In this document: positions 45,207 through 55,184 of the stretch, piece after piece
How the letters are laid out: every line of letters begins with the position of its first letter
Numbering within the stretch: the stretch's first letter is position 1
Source of the DNA: Halopseudomonas salina
GTDB lineage: Bacteria; Pseudomonadota; Gammaproteobacteria; Pseudomonadales; Pseudomonadaceae
Direction of reading: 5' to 3'
Assembly (NCBI RefSeq): GCF_008641105.1
Contig: NZ_VTTI01000006.1
Location: forward strand, 238,139-302,138
Length of the DNA: 64,000 bases
Made by a program: the position numbers and the translations under genes
The notes under the pieces: model-generated
Seen by the model: only the letters and a program-made list of their open reading frames with translations
Told to the model about the DNA's origin: nothing
Database searches by the model: none

Positions 45207-46221
45207 AGACGCAGCCAAGCGAGCCACCAAGCTGTCGAAGCTGGACAAGGCCGCCATCTTTCTATTGAGTCTGGGGGAGTCCGACGCCGCAGCAGTGCTC
45301 AAGCACATGGGGCCCAAGGAGGTCCAGCGGGTCGGTAGCGCCATGGCTGGTTTGCGCACCATCAACCGTGAACACGTGCATCAGGTGATGGGCGACTTCA
45401 TTGAAACCGTTGGTGAACAGACCGGCCTGGGTGTTGGCGCCGACAGTTATATACGCACCATGCTTACCCAGGCCCTGGGTGAAGACAAGGCCAACGGGCT
45501 GGTTGATCGTATCCTGCTTGGTGGCAGCACTTCGGGTCTGGACAGTCTCAAGTGGATGGAGCCCAGGGCCGTAGCCGATGTGATCCGATTCGAGCACCCG
45601 CAGATTCAGGCCATTGTGGTGGCCTATCTGGACCCTGACATGGCGGCTGAGGTGATCAGCTATTTTGATCACAAGGTCCGCCTGGATGTGTTGCTGCGCG
45701 TAGCCTCCCTCAACACCGTGCAGCCTTCGGCACTCAAGGAGCTCAACGAGATCCTTGAAAAGCAGTTTGCCGGCAACTCCAATACCACCCGCGCCAATAT
45801 GGGCGGCGTGAAGCGCACCGCAGATATCATGAACTTCCTCGAGTCGAGCACCGAGTCGCAGCTGATCGAAGCTATCCGTGATATGGATGAGGATCTCTCA
45901 AGCAAAATCGAGGATCTGATGTTTGTGTTCGACAACCTGGCAGACGTGGACGACCGGGGTATTCAGGCATTGCTGCGCGAAATTTCTTCCGAGGTGTTGA
46001 TCGTTGCCCTCAAGGGCGCTGATGAGGCAATCAAGGACAAAATTCTCAAGAATATGTCCAAGCGCGCATCCGAGTTGTTGCAGGATGATCTTGAAGCCAA
46101 GGGCCCGGTCCGTATCAGCGAGGTGGAAGCGGCGCAGAAAGAGATTCTCACCATTGCGCGGCGCATGGCCGATGCCGGCGAGATTGTGCTGGGCGGCAAG
46201 GGCGGCGAGGAAATGATTTGA
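45199..46221 (+). CDS. fliG: Flagellar motor switch protein FliG
   Basis: 340 residues. The middle-domain EHPQ motif (RFEHPQIQAIVVAYL) and the charged torque helix (DDRGIQALLREISSEVLIVALKG region) are intact. FliG forms the rotor ring contacting the stator and FliM. The start overlaps the fliF end, so the pair is translationally coupled. Confidence 0.97.
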   Translation: MSEDAAKRATKLSKLDKAAIFLLSLGESDAAAVLKHMGPKEVQRVGSAMAGLRTINREHVHQVMGDFIETVGEQTGLGVGADSYIRTMLTQALGEDKANGLVDRILLGGSTSGLDSLKWMEPRAVADVIRFEHPQIQAIVVAYLDPDMAAEVISYFDHKVRLDVLLRVASLNTVQPSALKELNEILEKQFAGNSNTTRANMGGVKRTADIMNFLESSTESQLIEAIRDMDEDLSSKIEDLMFVFDNLADVDDRGIQALLREISSEVLIVALKGADEAIKDKILKNMSKRASELLQDDLEAKGPVRISEVEAAQKEILTIARRMADAGEIVLGGKGGEEMI

Positions 46222-46246
46222 TATGCCGGTACTGGGAAGCTTGTAA

Positions 46247-47086
46247 ATGAAAACCCCGAGCACCACCGCAGCGAGAACGGAAGGTAGCGAGTTGCTGCGC
46301 GGTGGCGAACAGTCCGCTTTCGCCCGTTGGGACTTGCCCAGTTTCGATGCCGAACCCCATCATGTTCCGCTGGATCGCGAGGAGCCGGAGGCCGACATCA
46401 GGGCGCCTCTGGACGAAACCGACGTGGACGCCGACCAGGAGCCCCAGGAGGAAGCGCCCAAGCCCTTCACCGTGGAAGAGCTTGAGCAGATCCGTGAGGA
46501 AGCCTACAACGAGGGCTTTGCCACGGGTGAGAAGGATGGTTTTCATTCTGGTCAGCTCAAGGGGCAGAAAGAAGCAAAAACCAAAGTCGATGCTCGCCTC
46601 GCCGAGTTGGAAGCATTGATGACGCAGTTGATGGAGCCCATGCACGAACAGGACGACCAGATTGAAGACATGCTACTCAAGCTCGTCGAAACCATGGTGC
46701 GCCAGGTTGTGCAGCGCGAGCTCCAGACTGACTCCAGCCAGATCATCAAGGTACTCAGAGGCGCGTTGAAAGCACTGCCTATGGGCGCCGAGAATATTCG
46801 TATCTATCTCAATCCGGTTGACTTCGATGCTGCCAAGGCGCTTCGCGAGCGCCATGAGGAAAAATGGCGCCTGCTTGAGGATGATCAGTTACTGCCCGGC
46901 GGATGCCGTCTGGAAACCGAGCACAGCCAGCTTGATGCCACAGTAGAGACACGTTTGCAGCAGATCACCGAGCAGCTTTTTGAACAGCAACGCGAGCAGC
47001 GAGCTCATCCGCCAGAGCCCGATATCAGTGTTGAGCCGTCAGGTGCTGATGATGGCAACGAGGTGCAGGGCGATGGTCAGGCCTGA
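46247..47086 (+). CDS. fliH: Flagellar export ATPase regulator FliH
   Basis: 279 residues with a variable acidic N-terminus, a Glu/Gly-rich helix ([20 protein letters not shown]) with GxxxG repeats characteristic of FliH, and the conserved C-terminal domain binding FliI ([38 protein letters not shown]). Overlaps the start of fliI by 14 bases. Confidence 0.94.
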   Translation: MKTPSTTAARTEGSELLRGGEQSAFARWDLPSFDAEPHHVPLDREEPEADIRAPLDETDVDADQEPQEEAPKPFTVEELEQIREEAYNEGFATGEKDGFHSGQLKGQKEAKTKVDARLAELEALMTQLMEPMHEQDDQIEDMLLKLVETMVRQVVQRELQTDSSQIIKVLRGALKALPMGAENIRIYLNPVDFDAAKALRERHEEKWRLLEDDQLLPGGCRLETEHSQLDATVETRLQQITEQLFEQQREQRAHPPEPDISVEPSGADDGNEVQGDGQA

Positions 47087-48425
47087 GCGTATCAGCTTCG
47101 CCCGTCGCCTGGCCTCATACGAGCCGGTATTGACGCTGCCTGATGAACCGATAGTCGAGGGGCGCCTGATTCGCATGGTTGGCCTTACCCTGGAAGCCGA
47201 GGGTTGCAAGGCGCCAGTGGGCAGCCGTTGCCTGGTGATCAGCGAAACGGCCCAGGGTCGCAGCCAGATCGAGGCCGAGGTCATGGGTTTTGCCGGCAGC
47301 AAGATTTATCTGATGCCAGTGGACAGCCTGCAGGGTGTGCAGCCTGGAGCGCGCGTGGTGCCCTCCAAGGGCGGTGGCAAGCTGCCGATGGGCACGGCCA
47401 TGCTGGGCCGCGTGGTGGACGGTATCGGTCGGCCACTGGATGGCAAGGGTGATTTCCGGGCTGATGACTGGGTGGACCTCAATGGCCCCAGCATCAACCC
47501 TCTCAAACGCCATCCGATCGAAGAGCCGCTGGATGTGGGCATTCGCTCGATCAATAGCTTGCTCACCGTCGGGCGCGGCCAGCGTCTGGGCCTGTTCGCC
47601 GGTAGTGGCGTGGGCAAGAGTATGTTGCTGGGCATGATGACGCGCTTTACTGACGCCGATATCACTATCGTGGGTCTGGTCGGTGAGCGGGGCCGCGAGG
47701 TCAAGGAGTTCATCGAGCAGATCCTGGGCGAGAAGGGCATGGCCCGTTCGGTAGTCGTGGCTTCGCCCGCCGATGATGCGCCGCTCATGAGGCTGCGTGC
47801 GGCGATGTATTGCACACGCATCGCCGAGTATTTTCGTGATCAGGGTAAGAATGTATTGCTGCTCATGGACTCCCTGACCCGTTTTGCCCAGGCCCAGCGT
47901 GAAATTGCCCTGGCCATTGGTGAACCGCCTGCCACCAAGGGCTACCCGCCTTCGGTATTTGCCAAGCTGCCACAATTGGTGGAACGGGCGGGTAACGCCG
48001 AGCAGGGCGGAGGCTCGATCACCGCCTTTTACACGGTGCTGTCTGAAGGGGACGATCAGCAGGACCCGATTGCCGACGCCTCGCGGGCGATTCTGGATGG
48101 TCACGTGGTGCTGTCACGGCGGTTGGCTGAAGAAGGTCATTACCCGGCCATCGATATCGAAGCCTCCATCAGCCGGGCCATGCCGCAAATTGTCAACGAA
48201 ACCCAGATGCAGGGCGCCCAGCGCTTCAAGCAGATCTATGCCCGGTATCAGCAGAGCCGCGATCTGATCAGTGTCGGCGCCTATTCCGCCGGGTCCGATC
48301 CGCTGACTGATATGGCCATGGCGAAAATGCCCGAGATGCAGGCTTTCCTGCGCCAGGGTTTGCACGTCAAGGTCAACCTGGCTGACAGCCGCGCCGCCCT
48401 GGAACAGTTGATCAGCCATGAGTGA
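47073..48425 (+). CDS. fliI: Flagellum-specific ATPase FliI
   Basis: 450 residues from the ATG at 47073, which restores the usual N-terminus ([17 protein letters not shown]); a longer frame lies inside fliH. Walker A is [34 protein letters not shown] and [18 protein letters not shown] are FliI signatures. Energises loading of export substrates. Overlaps fliJ by 8 bases. Confidence 0.96.
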   Translation: MVRPERISFARRLASYEPVLTLPDEPIVEGRLIRMVGLTLEAEGCKAPVGSRCLVISETAQGRSQIEAEVMGFAGSKIYLMPVDSLQGVQPGARVVPSKGGGKLPMGTAMLGRVVDGIGRPLDGKGDFRADDWVDLNGPSINPLKRHPIEEPLDVGIRSINSLLTVGRGQRLGLFAGSGVGKSMLLGMMTRFTDADITIVGLVGERGREVKEFIEQILGEKGMARSVVVASPADDAPLMRLRAAMYCTRIAEYFRDQGKNVLLLMDSLTRFAQAQREIALAIGEPPATKGYPPSVFAKLPQLVERAGNAEQGGGSITAFYTVLSEGDDQQDPIADASRAILDGHVVLSRRLAEEGHYPAIDIEASISRAMPQIVNETQMQGAQRFKQIYARYQQSRDLISVGAYSAGSDPLTDMAMAKMPEMQAFLRQGLHVKVNLADSRAALEQLISHE

Positions 48426-48867
48426 AAGCCGCATACGGCGTCTGGCGCCGGTGCTGGACATGGCTCTTGAAGAGGAACGCAAGGCGGCAGGTAGACTGGG
48501 CGAGGCCCAGCAGCAGCTTGATAGCGCCCGCGCACGCCTTCAGGACCTGGAATATTATTGCAGCGAGTATCAGAAAAGCTGGGTTCAGCGCGGCCAGCAA
48601 GGGGTCGGGCGTGACTGGCTGCTCAATTATCAGCGGTTCCTTGCGCAGATGCAGACGGCAATCGAGCAGCAACAGCAGACGGTTACATGGAATGGTCAAA
48701 GCCTGGAAAAGGCCCGCGAACAGTGGCGTCTGCGTTATCAGCGCCTTGAAGGTATGCGCAAGCTGATTGAGCGTTATCGGGATGAAGCGCGACTCAAGGC
48801 GGACCGTCAGGAGCAGAAATTGCTCGATGAATTATCCCAGCGGGCTTTCGAAAGAGGCCCCAAATAA
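48418..48867 (+). CDS. fliJ: Flagellar export chaperone FliJ
   Basis: 149 residues, coiled-coil throughout ([40 protein letters not shown]), as in FliJ, which forms the stalk inside the FliI hexamer. Last gene of the fliE-J block; its end is followed by the hsb-like genes. Confidence 0.92.
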   Translation: MSESRIRRLAPVLDMALEEERKAAGRLGEAQQQLDSARARLQDLEYYCSEYQKSWVQRGQQGVGRDWLLNYQRFLAQMQTAIEQQQQTVTWNGQSLEKAREQWRLRYQRLEGMRKLIERYRDEARLKADRQEQKLLDELSQRAFERGPK

Positions 48868-48870
48868 TTC

Positions 48871-48899
48871 CTGACAGGTTATGCTCCCTGTGCTAGTAA
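48871..48899 (+). promoter_or_regulatory. Possible sigma70 promoter before the STAS gene
   Basis: CTGACA (48871-48876), a 17-base spacer and TAGTAA (48894-48899) make a fair sigma70 match about 35 bases before the STAS gene. It would allow hsbA-hsbR-hptB expression independent of the flagellar operon. Confidence 0.4.
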
Positions 48900-48933
48900 T
48901 TAGCATTGTGTGCAGACTCAATAAGGAAGTTAT

Positions 48934-49239
48934 ATGCCCATCAAGGCCACCCTGTCCCCCGACGGCCAGGAACTGACAATCAAGGTATCTGGGCGATTCG
49001 ATTTCAGCGCGCATCAGGATTTTCGCGAAGCATACGAACGCGGAGGTCTGTCCCCCCAACGCTTCGTAGTAGACCTCCATGACACCGACTATATCGACAG
49101 TTCAGCCCTGGGCATGCTGCTGCTGCTGAGGGATCATGCCGGCGGTGATGCGGCAGACATACGCATCATTCATTGCAACCAGAATGTGCGCAAGGTTCTG
49201 AGTATCTCGAATTTCGAACAGCTCTTCAGTATCGAATAG
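48934..49239 (+). CDS. hsbA: STAS-domain anti-sigma factor antagonist (HsbA-like)
   Basis: 101 residues, a single STAS domain with the phosphorylation-site pattern DTDYIDSSALGMLLLLRDH. In Pseudomonas HsbA is dephosphorylated by HsbR and switches between FlgM (anti-sigma28) and the diguanylate cyclase HsbD, tuning swimming versus biofilm. The following two genes are the HsbR-like phosphatase and an Hpt protein, the same set. Confidence 0.85.
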   Translation: MPIKATLSPDGQELTIKVSGRFDFSAHQDFREAYERGGLSPQRFVVDLHDTDYIDSSALGMLLLLRDHAGGDAADIRIIHCNQNVRKVLSISNFEQLFSIE

Positions 49240-49242
49240 CCC

Positions 49243-50982
49243 GTGGCTGACAACGGGGCCAAGGGGCATCCACTGGCGCAGCAGGTCACCCCGCTGAAGG
49301 TGTTGATTGCGGACGACAACCCCACCGACCGGATGATTCTCGCCCGACTGGTTGCCCGGCTCGGGCATGAGGTGGTCAGCGCCGAAAATGGCCTTGAGGC
49401 GTTGGTCCAGTTCAGCGTGCAGCGGCCTGATCTGGTCTTGCTGGATGCGCTGATGCCTGTAATGGACGGCTTCGAGGCCGCCCGCCGGATGAAATTGCAG
49501 TCCGGCGAGAATCTCATCCCGATCATCTTTCTGACCAGCCTGACCGACACTGGCGCCCTGGTGAAATGCCTTGAGGCCGGTGGTGATGATTTCCTCACCA
49601 AACCTTACAACCCGGTCATCCTGCAGGCGAAGATTCAGGCCTTCAATCGCATGCAGGAGATGCATCAGACCCTGCAGGATCAGCGTGATCTGATCAGCAG
49701 CCAGCATGAGCGTCTGCTGCACGAGCAGGAGCTGGCGAAGATCATCTATGACCGGGTCGCCCATGCGGGGAGCCTGGGTGCCGACAATCTGCGCTACGTA
49801 CAGACCGCTTTTGCCATGTTCAATGGCGATATTCTTCTTGCTGCCTACCGCCCTTCAGGCGGCATGCATATTCTGCTGGGCGATTTCACCGGCCATGGCC
49901 TTTCTGCGGCCATAGGCGCGATGCCCCTGGCTGAGGTCTTCTATTCGATGACCGCCCGCGGTTTCAATTTGAGCGATATTCTGCTTGAAGCGAACAGCAA
50001 GTTGAGTCGGATACTCCCGACAGGTATTTTCTGCTGCGCGGTGCTGATTGAAATCAATCCAGACAAGGGCTTGGTGGGTATCTGGAATGGCGGCCTACCT
50101 GAAGTGCTGCTCCTGGACCGCAGGGGTGCTCTCCTGCATCGGGTACCCTCCACCCACCTGCCGTTGGCAGTGGCTACATCAGAGCGATTCGATCCCACGC
50201 CAACAGTGTTGCCAATGGCAAGCGGTGAGCGGTTGTTGTGCCTGACCGATGGTGTGATCGAGAGTCGGAATCAGGCTGGCGACCAATATGGCGAAGAGCG
50301 GGTGATCGACCTCATCAATCGTTATCAGGGTCGGCCCGAAGCAATATTCGAAGGTCTACTCGGCGCGCTTGAAGCCTTCCATGGGAGCCCTGAGGACGAT
50401 ATCAGCTTGCTGGAAGTGATCATGCAACCGCTCGCAGCGCCACCCGCGACGCTCCTCCATGAAGATGCCAGGCACCTTGACAGTCAGGATTGGCAACTGG
50501 CTTACACGTTCCGCGCGGCGTCGATTCGAGAGCACAACCCTCTGCCTTTTCTGCTTGAGGTGCTGATGGAGGTCCCCGGTCTGCGTGCCCATGCCGGCAG
50601 GCTGTTCACCATTCTCAGCGAACTGTACAGCAACGCCCTGGAGCACGGTCTGCTGCAACTCGATTCCTCCCTGAAGCTGGACTCCAAGGGCTTCAATCGT
50701 TACTACCGGGAGCGCAATCAGCGCTTGCGGGTGTTGCGTGATGGCTGGATACGCGTGGTACTTGATCATCAACCGAATCCCGACGGTGGGGTTCTGGCTA
50801 TAGAAGTCGAAGATAGTGGTGACGGTTTTGTCGAACAGAGTCCGAGCGATAGCCTGGACGGCTATGCGGGCCGTGGCCTGGAGTTGGTACGCGCGCTTTG
50901 CGATGAGGTACGCTTCAATCGCCGGGGGAACCAGGCCAGGGTAGTGTTTGCCTGGGAGCTTGGGCATACTGCCGGCATCTGA
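49243..50982 (+). CDS. hsbR: Response regulator with PP2C phosphatase and kinase-like HATPase (HsbR-like)
   Basis: 579 residues, starting at GTG 49243, three bases after the STAS stop. The receiver (about 18-135) has LIADDNPTDRM and the phospho-Asp in LVLLDALMPVMDG; a coiled linker leads to a SpoIIE/PP2C domain (about 185-395; LLGDFTGHGLSAAIG, LCLTDGVIES, EDDISLLEV). A C-terminal HATPase (about 440-575) has the N box ELYSNALEHG and VEDSGDGF. HsbR acts on HsbA as phosphatase or kinase depending on its phosphorylation by HptB. Confidence 0.9.
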   Translation: MADNGAKGHPLAQQVTPLKVLIADDNPTDRMILARLVARLGHEVVSAENGLEALVQFSVQRPDLVLLDALMPVMDGFEAARRMKLQSGENLIPIIFLTSLTDTGALVKCLEAGGDDFLTKPYNPVILQAKIQAFNRMQEMHQTLQDQRDLISSQHERLLHEQELAKIIYDRVAHAGSLGADNLRYVQTAFAMFNGDILLAAYRPSGGMHILLGDFTGHGLSAAIGAMPLAEVFYSMTARGFNLSDILLEANSKLSRILPTGIFCCAVLIEINPDKGLVGIWNGGLPEVLLLDRRGALLHRVPSTHLPLAVATSERFDPTPTVLPMASGERLLCLTDGVIESRNQAGDQYGEERVIDLINRYQGRPEAIFEGLLGALEAFHGSPEDDISLLEVIMQPLAAPPATLLHEDARHLDSQDWQLAYTFRAASIREHNPLPFLLEVLMEVPGLRAHAGRLFTILSELYSNALEHGLLQLDSSLKLDSKGFNRYYRERNQRLRVLRDGWIRVVLDHQPNPDGGVLAIEVEDSGDGFVEQSPSDSLDGYAGRGLELVRALCDEVRFNRRGNQARVVFAWELGHTAGI

Positions 50983-51022
50983 ATGATGACAGTCTGATGA
51001 AAGCCAGGGAGACATAAGCTGC

Positions 51023-51373
51023 ATGGCGGATTTGCCCATCGACATTGATCCCTCCGTGCAGGACGCGCTTCGCGAACTGATGCAGGAGGATTATGCGCTG
51101 TTGATCGACACCTTCAGTCGCGATGCCCACAAGCGTCTTGCTCAATTGCGGCTGTGCCTGAGCGGCTCGGACTGGGAGGGATTTCGCCAGGCGGCCCACA
51201 GTTTCAAGGGCAGCTGCGGCAATATGGGCGCCATTGCGTTGCAGGAGGCTTGCGAGAAAGCCGAGCTTGCTGGTCTGGAAGCAGATGCGTTTAAAGCGCA
51301 GCGCAGCTACCAGGACGTTCAGCGTTGCTTCCAGCGGGTTGCACCCTTGCTTGGTATTCCAGCGTCTATCTGA
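51023..51373 (+). CDS. hptB: Histidine phosphotransfer protein HptB
   Basis: 116 residues with an Hpt domain; the phospho-accepting His is in AAHSFKGSCGNMGA. HptB relays phosphate from hybrid kinases to HsbR in the Pseudomonas Gac-linked network. Gene order hsbA-hsbR-hptB followed by fliK matches what is known in several non-aeruginosa Pseudomonas. Confidence 0.9.
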   Translation: MADLPIDIDPSVQDALRELMQEDYALLIDTFSRDAHKRLAQLRLCLSGSDWEGFRQAAHSFKGSCGNMGAIALQEACEKAELAGLEADAFKAQRSYQDVQRCFQRVAPLLGIPASI

Positions 51374-51412
51374 TCTGCAAAACTGACTCGTCTTTTGCGC
51401 TACCTATAAAAC

Positions 51413-51428
51413 TGGCGCGTGCCTTGCA
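51413..51428 (+). promoter_or_regulatory. Sigma54 promoter upstream of fliK
   Basis: TGGCGCGTGCCTTGCA has GG and GC 12 bases apart and TTGCA at -12; it lies about 50 bases before fliK. Confidence 0.82.
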
Positions 51429-51476
51429 TTAATAAAAGTCAGGCTTCATCCCCTTTCTTGCAGTGGAGAGTACGCA

Positions 51477-52922
51477 ATGTCGGTCAGTCAGAATCTGCTG
51501 GCGTTTTTCAGTGGCGCATCGCCACAGATCAAGTCCTCGGCGACGCCTGCAAACGCGGCAGACAGCGGCCAGTTGGAGGGTCTCGCCAGTTTTGCCGAGA
51601 TCCTAACGGACCAGCAGCCCGGCGATGTCGAGGCTCTTATGCAGCTGCTGGGAGGCGCCGAAGGCGATCAGGCACAAGGTCTGTTGGACCTGGCCGAAAT
51701 TGCCGCCGACGGCAAGAACTTGCCGGCAGGCATGCAGGAATGGTTGGCGCAGCTGGATGAGCTGCGCAGCGAAACCGAAGATCAGACTGCTTCGCTGCAC
51801 GCAGGTGCGGTGTCGGATGAGCAGCAGCAGGAATTGGGTGCCCTGGTGGAAGATTGGTCCCAATGGCTGGATCAGGCCCGCCAGTTCATGGACAAGGCCC
51901 AGGAAGGGCAGGGCCCCAACGCGTCGCTTGACGCAGATGCGGCTGACGCCCTGGCTACCATGGCGGAGCTGGTGGGCGCCCAGCTGGCATCCAAGGCAGC
52001 GGAAGCAGCCAGTACCGCCCTGGGATCGCCTGGTGCTGCCCAGACTGCTGTGGCTCCACCTCTGGCACCCGCCGCCGTCACCGGGACCACTGGTGAGCCG
52101 CTCCTCGACCCGGCCAGAAAACTCCGGTGGGACACTTCTAGCGCGGGTCTGCAGTTATCCCAAGAGCAGGCTACCCGTGGTGAGCGAGATATGCGCCAGG
52201 AGCCAGCCGGTAACAATGGACTGCGGGCCATGGCCGAGCGCGGTGCTGCAGCCGAGGGTCAACAGCCGGTACAGCGTAATCTGGATATGACACCCGCTGC
52301 GATGGATGGCAGGGCGGCCTTTGCCGGCAAGCTCGCCGAGACCCTGGAAACGCTGGGCGGTCGGACGGCAACCTCTGACCCTGACGCCGCTGAAGCGATG
52401 TTACGTCCTGGTACGCAAACTCAGGCTGCAGCCCAGGGCGCGTTGGCGGCGCGGCCGGTGTTGGCGGCCAGTCAGACGCTGAACGTGCCCTTCGGTCAGG
52501 CAGGCTGGGGCGATGCAGTAATGGACAAGATGATGTGGATGTCCAGTCAGAATCTGCGCAGTGTTGAAATTCGCCTGGATCCGGCGGACCTCGGACCTCT
52601 TGAGATCCATATCCAGACGCGGGGGCAGGAGCATCAGGTTCAGTTCGTGACACAGAATCCATCCGTGCGCGAAGCGCTCGAGGCGCAGATGTTCCGGCTG
52701 CGTGAGGCGTTCAGCCAGCAGGGTATGGACCTGGTCAATGTCTCCGTCGGTGACTCGGCCGTTGACCAGCAGGCCCACCATAGCCAGGAGCAGGGGGCTG
52801 AGGGGCGCAATCGTGGCGTTGCCGGTGCCCAGACCCTGGAAGCTGACGAGGCAGGCATGATGCTGGCCTCCGCCGCCGCAAGCCAGGCGGAGTCCAGCCG
52901 CCTCGTGGACTATTACGCCTGA
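51477..52922 (+). CDS. fliK: Flagellar hook-length control protein FliK
   Basis: 481 residues. The N-terminal two thirds are low-complexity (Gln, Ala, Asp, Glu rich), as expected for the molecular ruler. The conserved C-terminal domain (about 350-450) contains SVEIRLDPADLGPLEI, VQFVTQNPSVREALEAQ and LREAFSQQGMDLVNVSV. GGAG ribosome-binding site. Followed by a terminator. Confidence 0.93.
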   Translation: MSVSQNLLAFFSGASPQIKSSATPANAADSGQLEGLASFAEILTDQQPGDVEALMQLLGGAEGDQAQGLLDLAEIAADGKNLPAGMQEWLAQLDELRSETEDQTASLHAGAVSDEQQQELGALVEDWSQWLDQARQFMDKAQEGQGPNASLDADAADALATMAELVGAQLASKAAEAASTALGSPGAAQTAVAPPLAPAAVTGTTGEPLLDPARKLRWDTSSAGLQLSQEQATRGERDMRQEPAGNNGLRAMAERGAAAEGQQPVQRNLDMTPAAMDGRAAFAGKLAETLETLGGRTATSDPDAAEAMLRPGTQTQAAAQGALAARPVLAASQTLNVPFGQAGWGDAVMDKMMWMSSQNLRSVEIRLDPADLGPLEIHIQTRGQEHQVQFVTQNPSVREALEAQMFRLREAFSQQGMDLVNVSVGDSAVDQQAHHSQEQGAEGRNRGVAGAQTLEADEAGMMLASAAASQAESSRLVDYYA

Positions 52923-52945
52923 CGTCAATATTGGCGCAGTACTGC

Positions 52946-52974
52946 AAACCGGGCCCAGGCCCGGTTTTGTTTCG
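52946..52974 (+). terminator. Rho-independent terminator after fliK
   Basis: A perfect 10-base stem AAACCGGGCC / GGCCCGGTTT with a 2-base CA centre, followed by TGTTTC, about 25 bases past the fliK stop. It separates fliK from the fliL operon, which has its own promoter. Confidence 0.82.
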
Positions 52975-53060
52975 TCTGGAATCCTGTAACCTGCAGGCAA
53001 AGACATTTGTCTCGCTTGGCTTTATCCTTGGCGCTCATATACTGCACTGATCCTGGAAGT

Positions 53061-53076
53061 TGGCACATTCAGTGCA
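53061..53076 (+). promoter_or_regulatory. Sigma54 promoter upstream of fliL
   Basis: TGGCACATTCAGTGCA: a full TGGCAC -24 element with GC 12 bases after GG (GTGCA rather than TTGCA at -12), about 72 bases before fliL. It would drive fliLMNOPQR-flhB. Confidence 0.75.
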
Positions 53077-53147
53077 GCATTCAGTGCAAAGTGCTACTCA
53101 ACCACCTGTGAAAAGGCTTTTCACGGCATAAGTGACGGTATTCTGGC

Positions 53148-53663
53148 ATGGCAAAGCAGGAAAAGGTTAAACCGGCGGCGGCTGAAGGTGAAGAAGCTCC
53201 GGTCAAAAGCAAGAAAAAACTGCTGATTCTGGTTGGCGCCGTTTTTCTGGCGGTCTTGTTGTCGGCAGGGGGCGCGGCTTTCTTTCTGATGGGTGGCGAG
53301 GAAGAGCCGGAAGAGGTTGCGGCAGATACTGCGCCAGTTCAACAGACGGCCCTGTATCAGCCGATGGACCCCGCATTCGTCGTCAATTTTACCCATGAGG
53401 GCCGTCGACGTTATATGCAGGTCAATGTGGTGTTGATGGGTCGTGACCCCGAGTTGATGGCTGCGCTTGCCCAGCATATGCCGCTGATACGCAACGAGCT
53501 GGTCCTGCAATTCAGCAGTGAAGAGTTCACTTCGCTCTTTACGCCCGAGGGCAAGGAAGCTCTGCGAGAAAGTGCGACCCTGGCGGTCAAGTCGACGCTC
53601 GAAAAAGAGTTGGGTAATCCGGTTATCGAAGCCCTGCTGTTCACCAACATAGTCTTGCAATAG
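53148..53663 (+). CDS. fliL: Flagellar basal-body protein FliL
   Basis: 171 residues: Lys-rich cytoplasmic start, one membrane segment (LLILVGAVFLAVLLSAGGAA, about 25-45) and a periplasmic stomatin-like domain (PAFVVNFTHEGRRRYMQVNV). FliL surrounds the stator and supports torque. The encoding gene opens the second export/switch operon, 10 bases before fliM. Confidence 0.94.
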   Translation: MAKQEKVKPAAAEGEEAPVKSKKKLLILVGAVFLAVLLSAGGAAFFLMGGEEEPEEVAADTAPVQQTALYQPMDPAFVVNFTHEGRRRYMQVNVVLMGRDPELMAALAQHMPLIRNELVLQFSSEEFTSLFTPEGKEALRESATLAVKSTLEKELGNPVIEALLFTNIVLQ

Positions 53664-53672
53664 GAATTACCG

Positions 53673-54644
53673 ATGGCCGTACAGGATCTGCTGTCACAGG
53701 ACGAAATCGACGCGCTTTTGCACGGTGTCGACGATGGGGCAGTCGATACGGAGGTCGATTCCGAGCCCGGCTCGATCAAGAGTTACGATCTGACCAGTCA
53801 GGACCGTATCGTCCGTGGACGCATGCCGACCCTGGAGATGATCAACGAGCGCTTCGCCCGCTATACCCGCATCAGCATGTTCAATCTGCTGCGTCGCTCC
53901 GCTGACGTTGCCGTGGGTGGCGTACAGGTGATGAAGTTCGGCGAATATATACATTCACTTTACGTACCGACCAGCCTCAACCTGGTCAAGATGAAGCCTC
54001 TGCGCGGCACCGCCCTGTTCATTTTGGATGCCAAGCTGGTCTTCAAGCTGGTCGACAATTTTTTTGGCGGCGATGGCCGGCATGCCAAGATCGAAGGCCG
54101 GGAATTTACCCCGACGGAATTGCGCGTGGTACGCATGGTTCTGGACCAGACTTTTCTGGATCTCAAGGAAGCCTGGCAGGCAGTCCAGGAGGTGAATTTC
54201 GAATATGTGAACTCGGAAGTCAATCCGGCCCTGGCCAATATCGTCAGCCCGAGCGAGGTGGTGGTCGTGTCGACTTTCCACGTGGAGCTCGATGGTGGCG
54301 GCGGCGATATGCATATCACCTTTCCCTATTCCATGATTGAACCCCTGCGCGAAGTTCTCGACTCGGGTGTGCAGTCCGACGTGGACGATCACGACGAACG
54401 CTGGGTACGCGCACTGCGCGAGGAGATCACTGCGGCTCGCGTGCCGCTCAGTGCCACCGTGGTGCGACGCCAACTGAAACTCAAGGACCTACTGAGCATG
54501 CAGGCCGGAGATGTGATTCCGGTCGAACTGCCCGAGCATATGGTCCTGTGCGCCAACGGTGTTCCCACATTCAAGGCCAAGCTCGGTTCGGTCAAGGGCA
54601 ACCTGGCGTTGCAGATACTGGGGCCGGTTACTCGGCCGCGTTGA
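53673..54644 (+). CDS. fliM: Flagellar motor switch protein FliM
   Basis: 323 residues. The N-terminal CheY-P-binding peptide is present (DLLSQDEIDALLHG), followed by the CheC-like middle domain and the SpoA C-terminal domain (VIPVELPEHMVLCANGVP). Part of the C ring that reverses rotation. Confidence 0.97.
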   Translation: MAVQDLLSQDEIDALLHGVDDGAVDTEVDSEPGSIKSYDLTSQDRIVRGRMPTLEMINERFARYTRISMFNLLRRSADVAVGGVQVMKFGEYIHSLYVPTSLNLVKMKPLRGTALFILDAKLVFKLVDNFFGGDGRHAKIEGREFTPTELRVVRMVLDQTFLDLKEAWQAVQEVNFEYVNSEVNPALANIVSPSEVVVVSTFHVELDGGGGDMHITFPYSMIEPLREVLDSGVQSDVDDHDERWVRALREEITAARVPLSATVVRRQLKLKDLLSMQAGDVIPVELPEHMVLCANGVPTFKAKLGSVKGNLALQILGPVTRPR

Positions 54645-54713
54645 ACGCGAGCGCCAGACGTATTACAGAACTCGATAAAATCACGCCAATAATCAGCATT
54701 GAGGAATAACAAG

Positions 54714-55184
54714 ATGGCCGATGACAAAACGTCCGGCGACGTAACCCCCGAAGAGCAGGCTCTGGCGGATGAATGGGCTGCGGCACTGGATGAGTCGGGC
54801 GACGCCAGTCAGGACGATATCGACGCCATGCTAGCGGAGAACGAGAAATCGCCGCGCATGCCGATGGAGGAGTTCAACGCGCCGACGATTCAGCCCGGTG
54901 ATAACTTCGAGACGGGAGGCGATACGCCCAATCTGGATGTCATCCTGGATATTCCGGTGACCATTTCAATGGAAGTGGGAAACACCGACATTACCATCCG
55001 CAACCTGTTGCAGCTCAACCAGGGGTCCGTGGTGGAGCTGGATCGACTCGCTGGAGAGCCGCTGGATGTGAAAGTCAACGGTACTCTCATCGCCCACGGC
55101 GAAGTAGTAGTGGTGAACGAGAAATTCGGTATTCGTCTGACCGATGTGATCAGCCCTTCTGAACGAATCAAGAAGCTTCGCTGA
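54714..55184 (+). CDS. fliN: Flagellar motor switch protein FliN
   Basis: 156 residues from the ATG at 54714, chosen for its GAGGAATAAC site and MADDKTS start. Acidic N-terminal extension, then the SpoA domain (LDVILDIPVTISMEVGNTD, LLQLNQGSVVELDRLAGEP, IRLTDVISPSERI). Its stop overlaps the fliO start by one base. Confidence 0.96.
   Translation: MADDKTSGDVTPEEQALADEWAAALDESGDASQDDIDAMLAENEKSPRMPMEEFNAPTIQPGDNFETGGDTPNLDVILDIPVTISMEVGNTDITIRNLLQLNQGSVVELDRLAGEPLDVKVNGTLIAHGEVVVVNEKFGIRLTDVISPSERIKKLR

Noticed and set aside
47115..48104. 329-codon minus-strand frame opposite fliI
   Set aside because: It lies wholly antisense to the well-supported fliI gene and reads as a GC-rich shadow frame. 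The same applies to the 338-codon frame opposite the CobW gene (59967-60983) and the 401-codon frame opposite fleQ (38662-39867).
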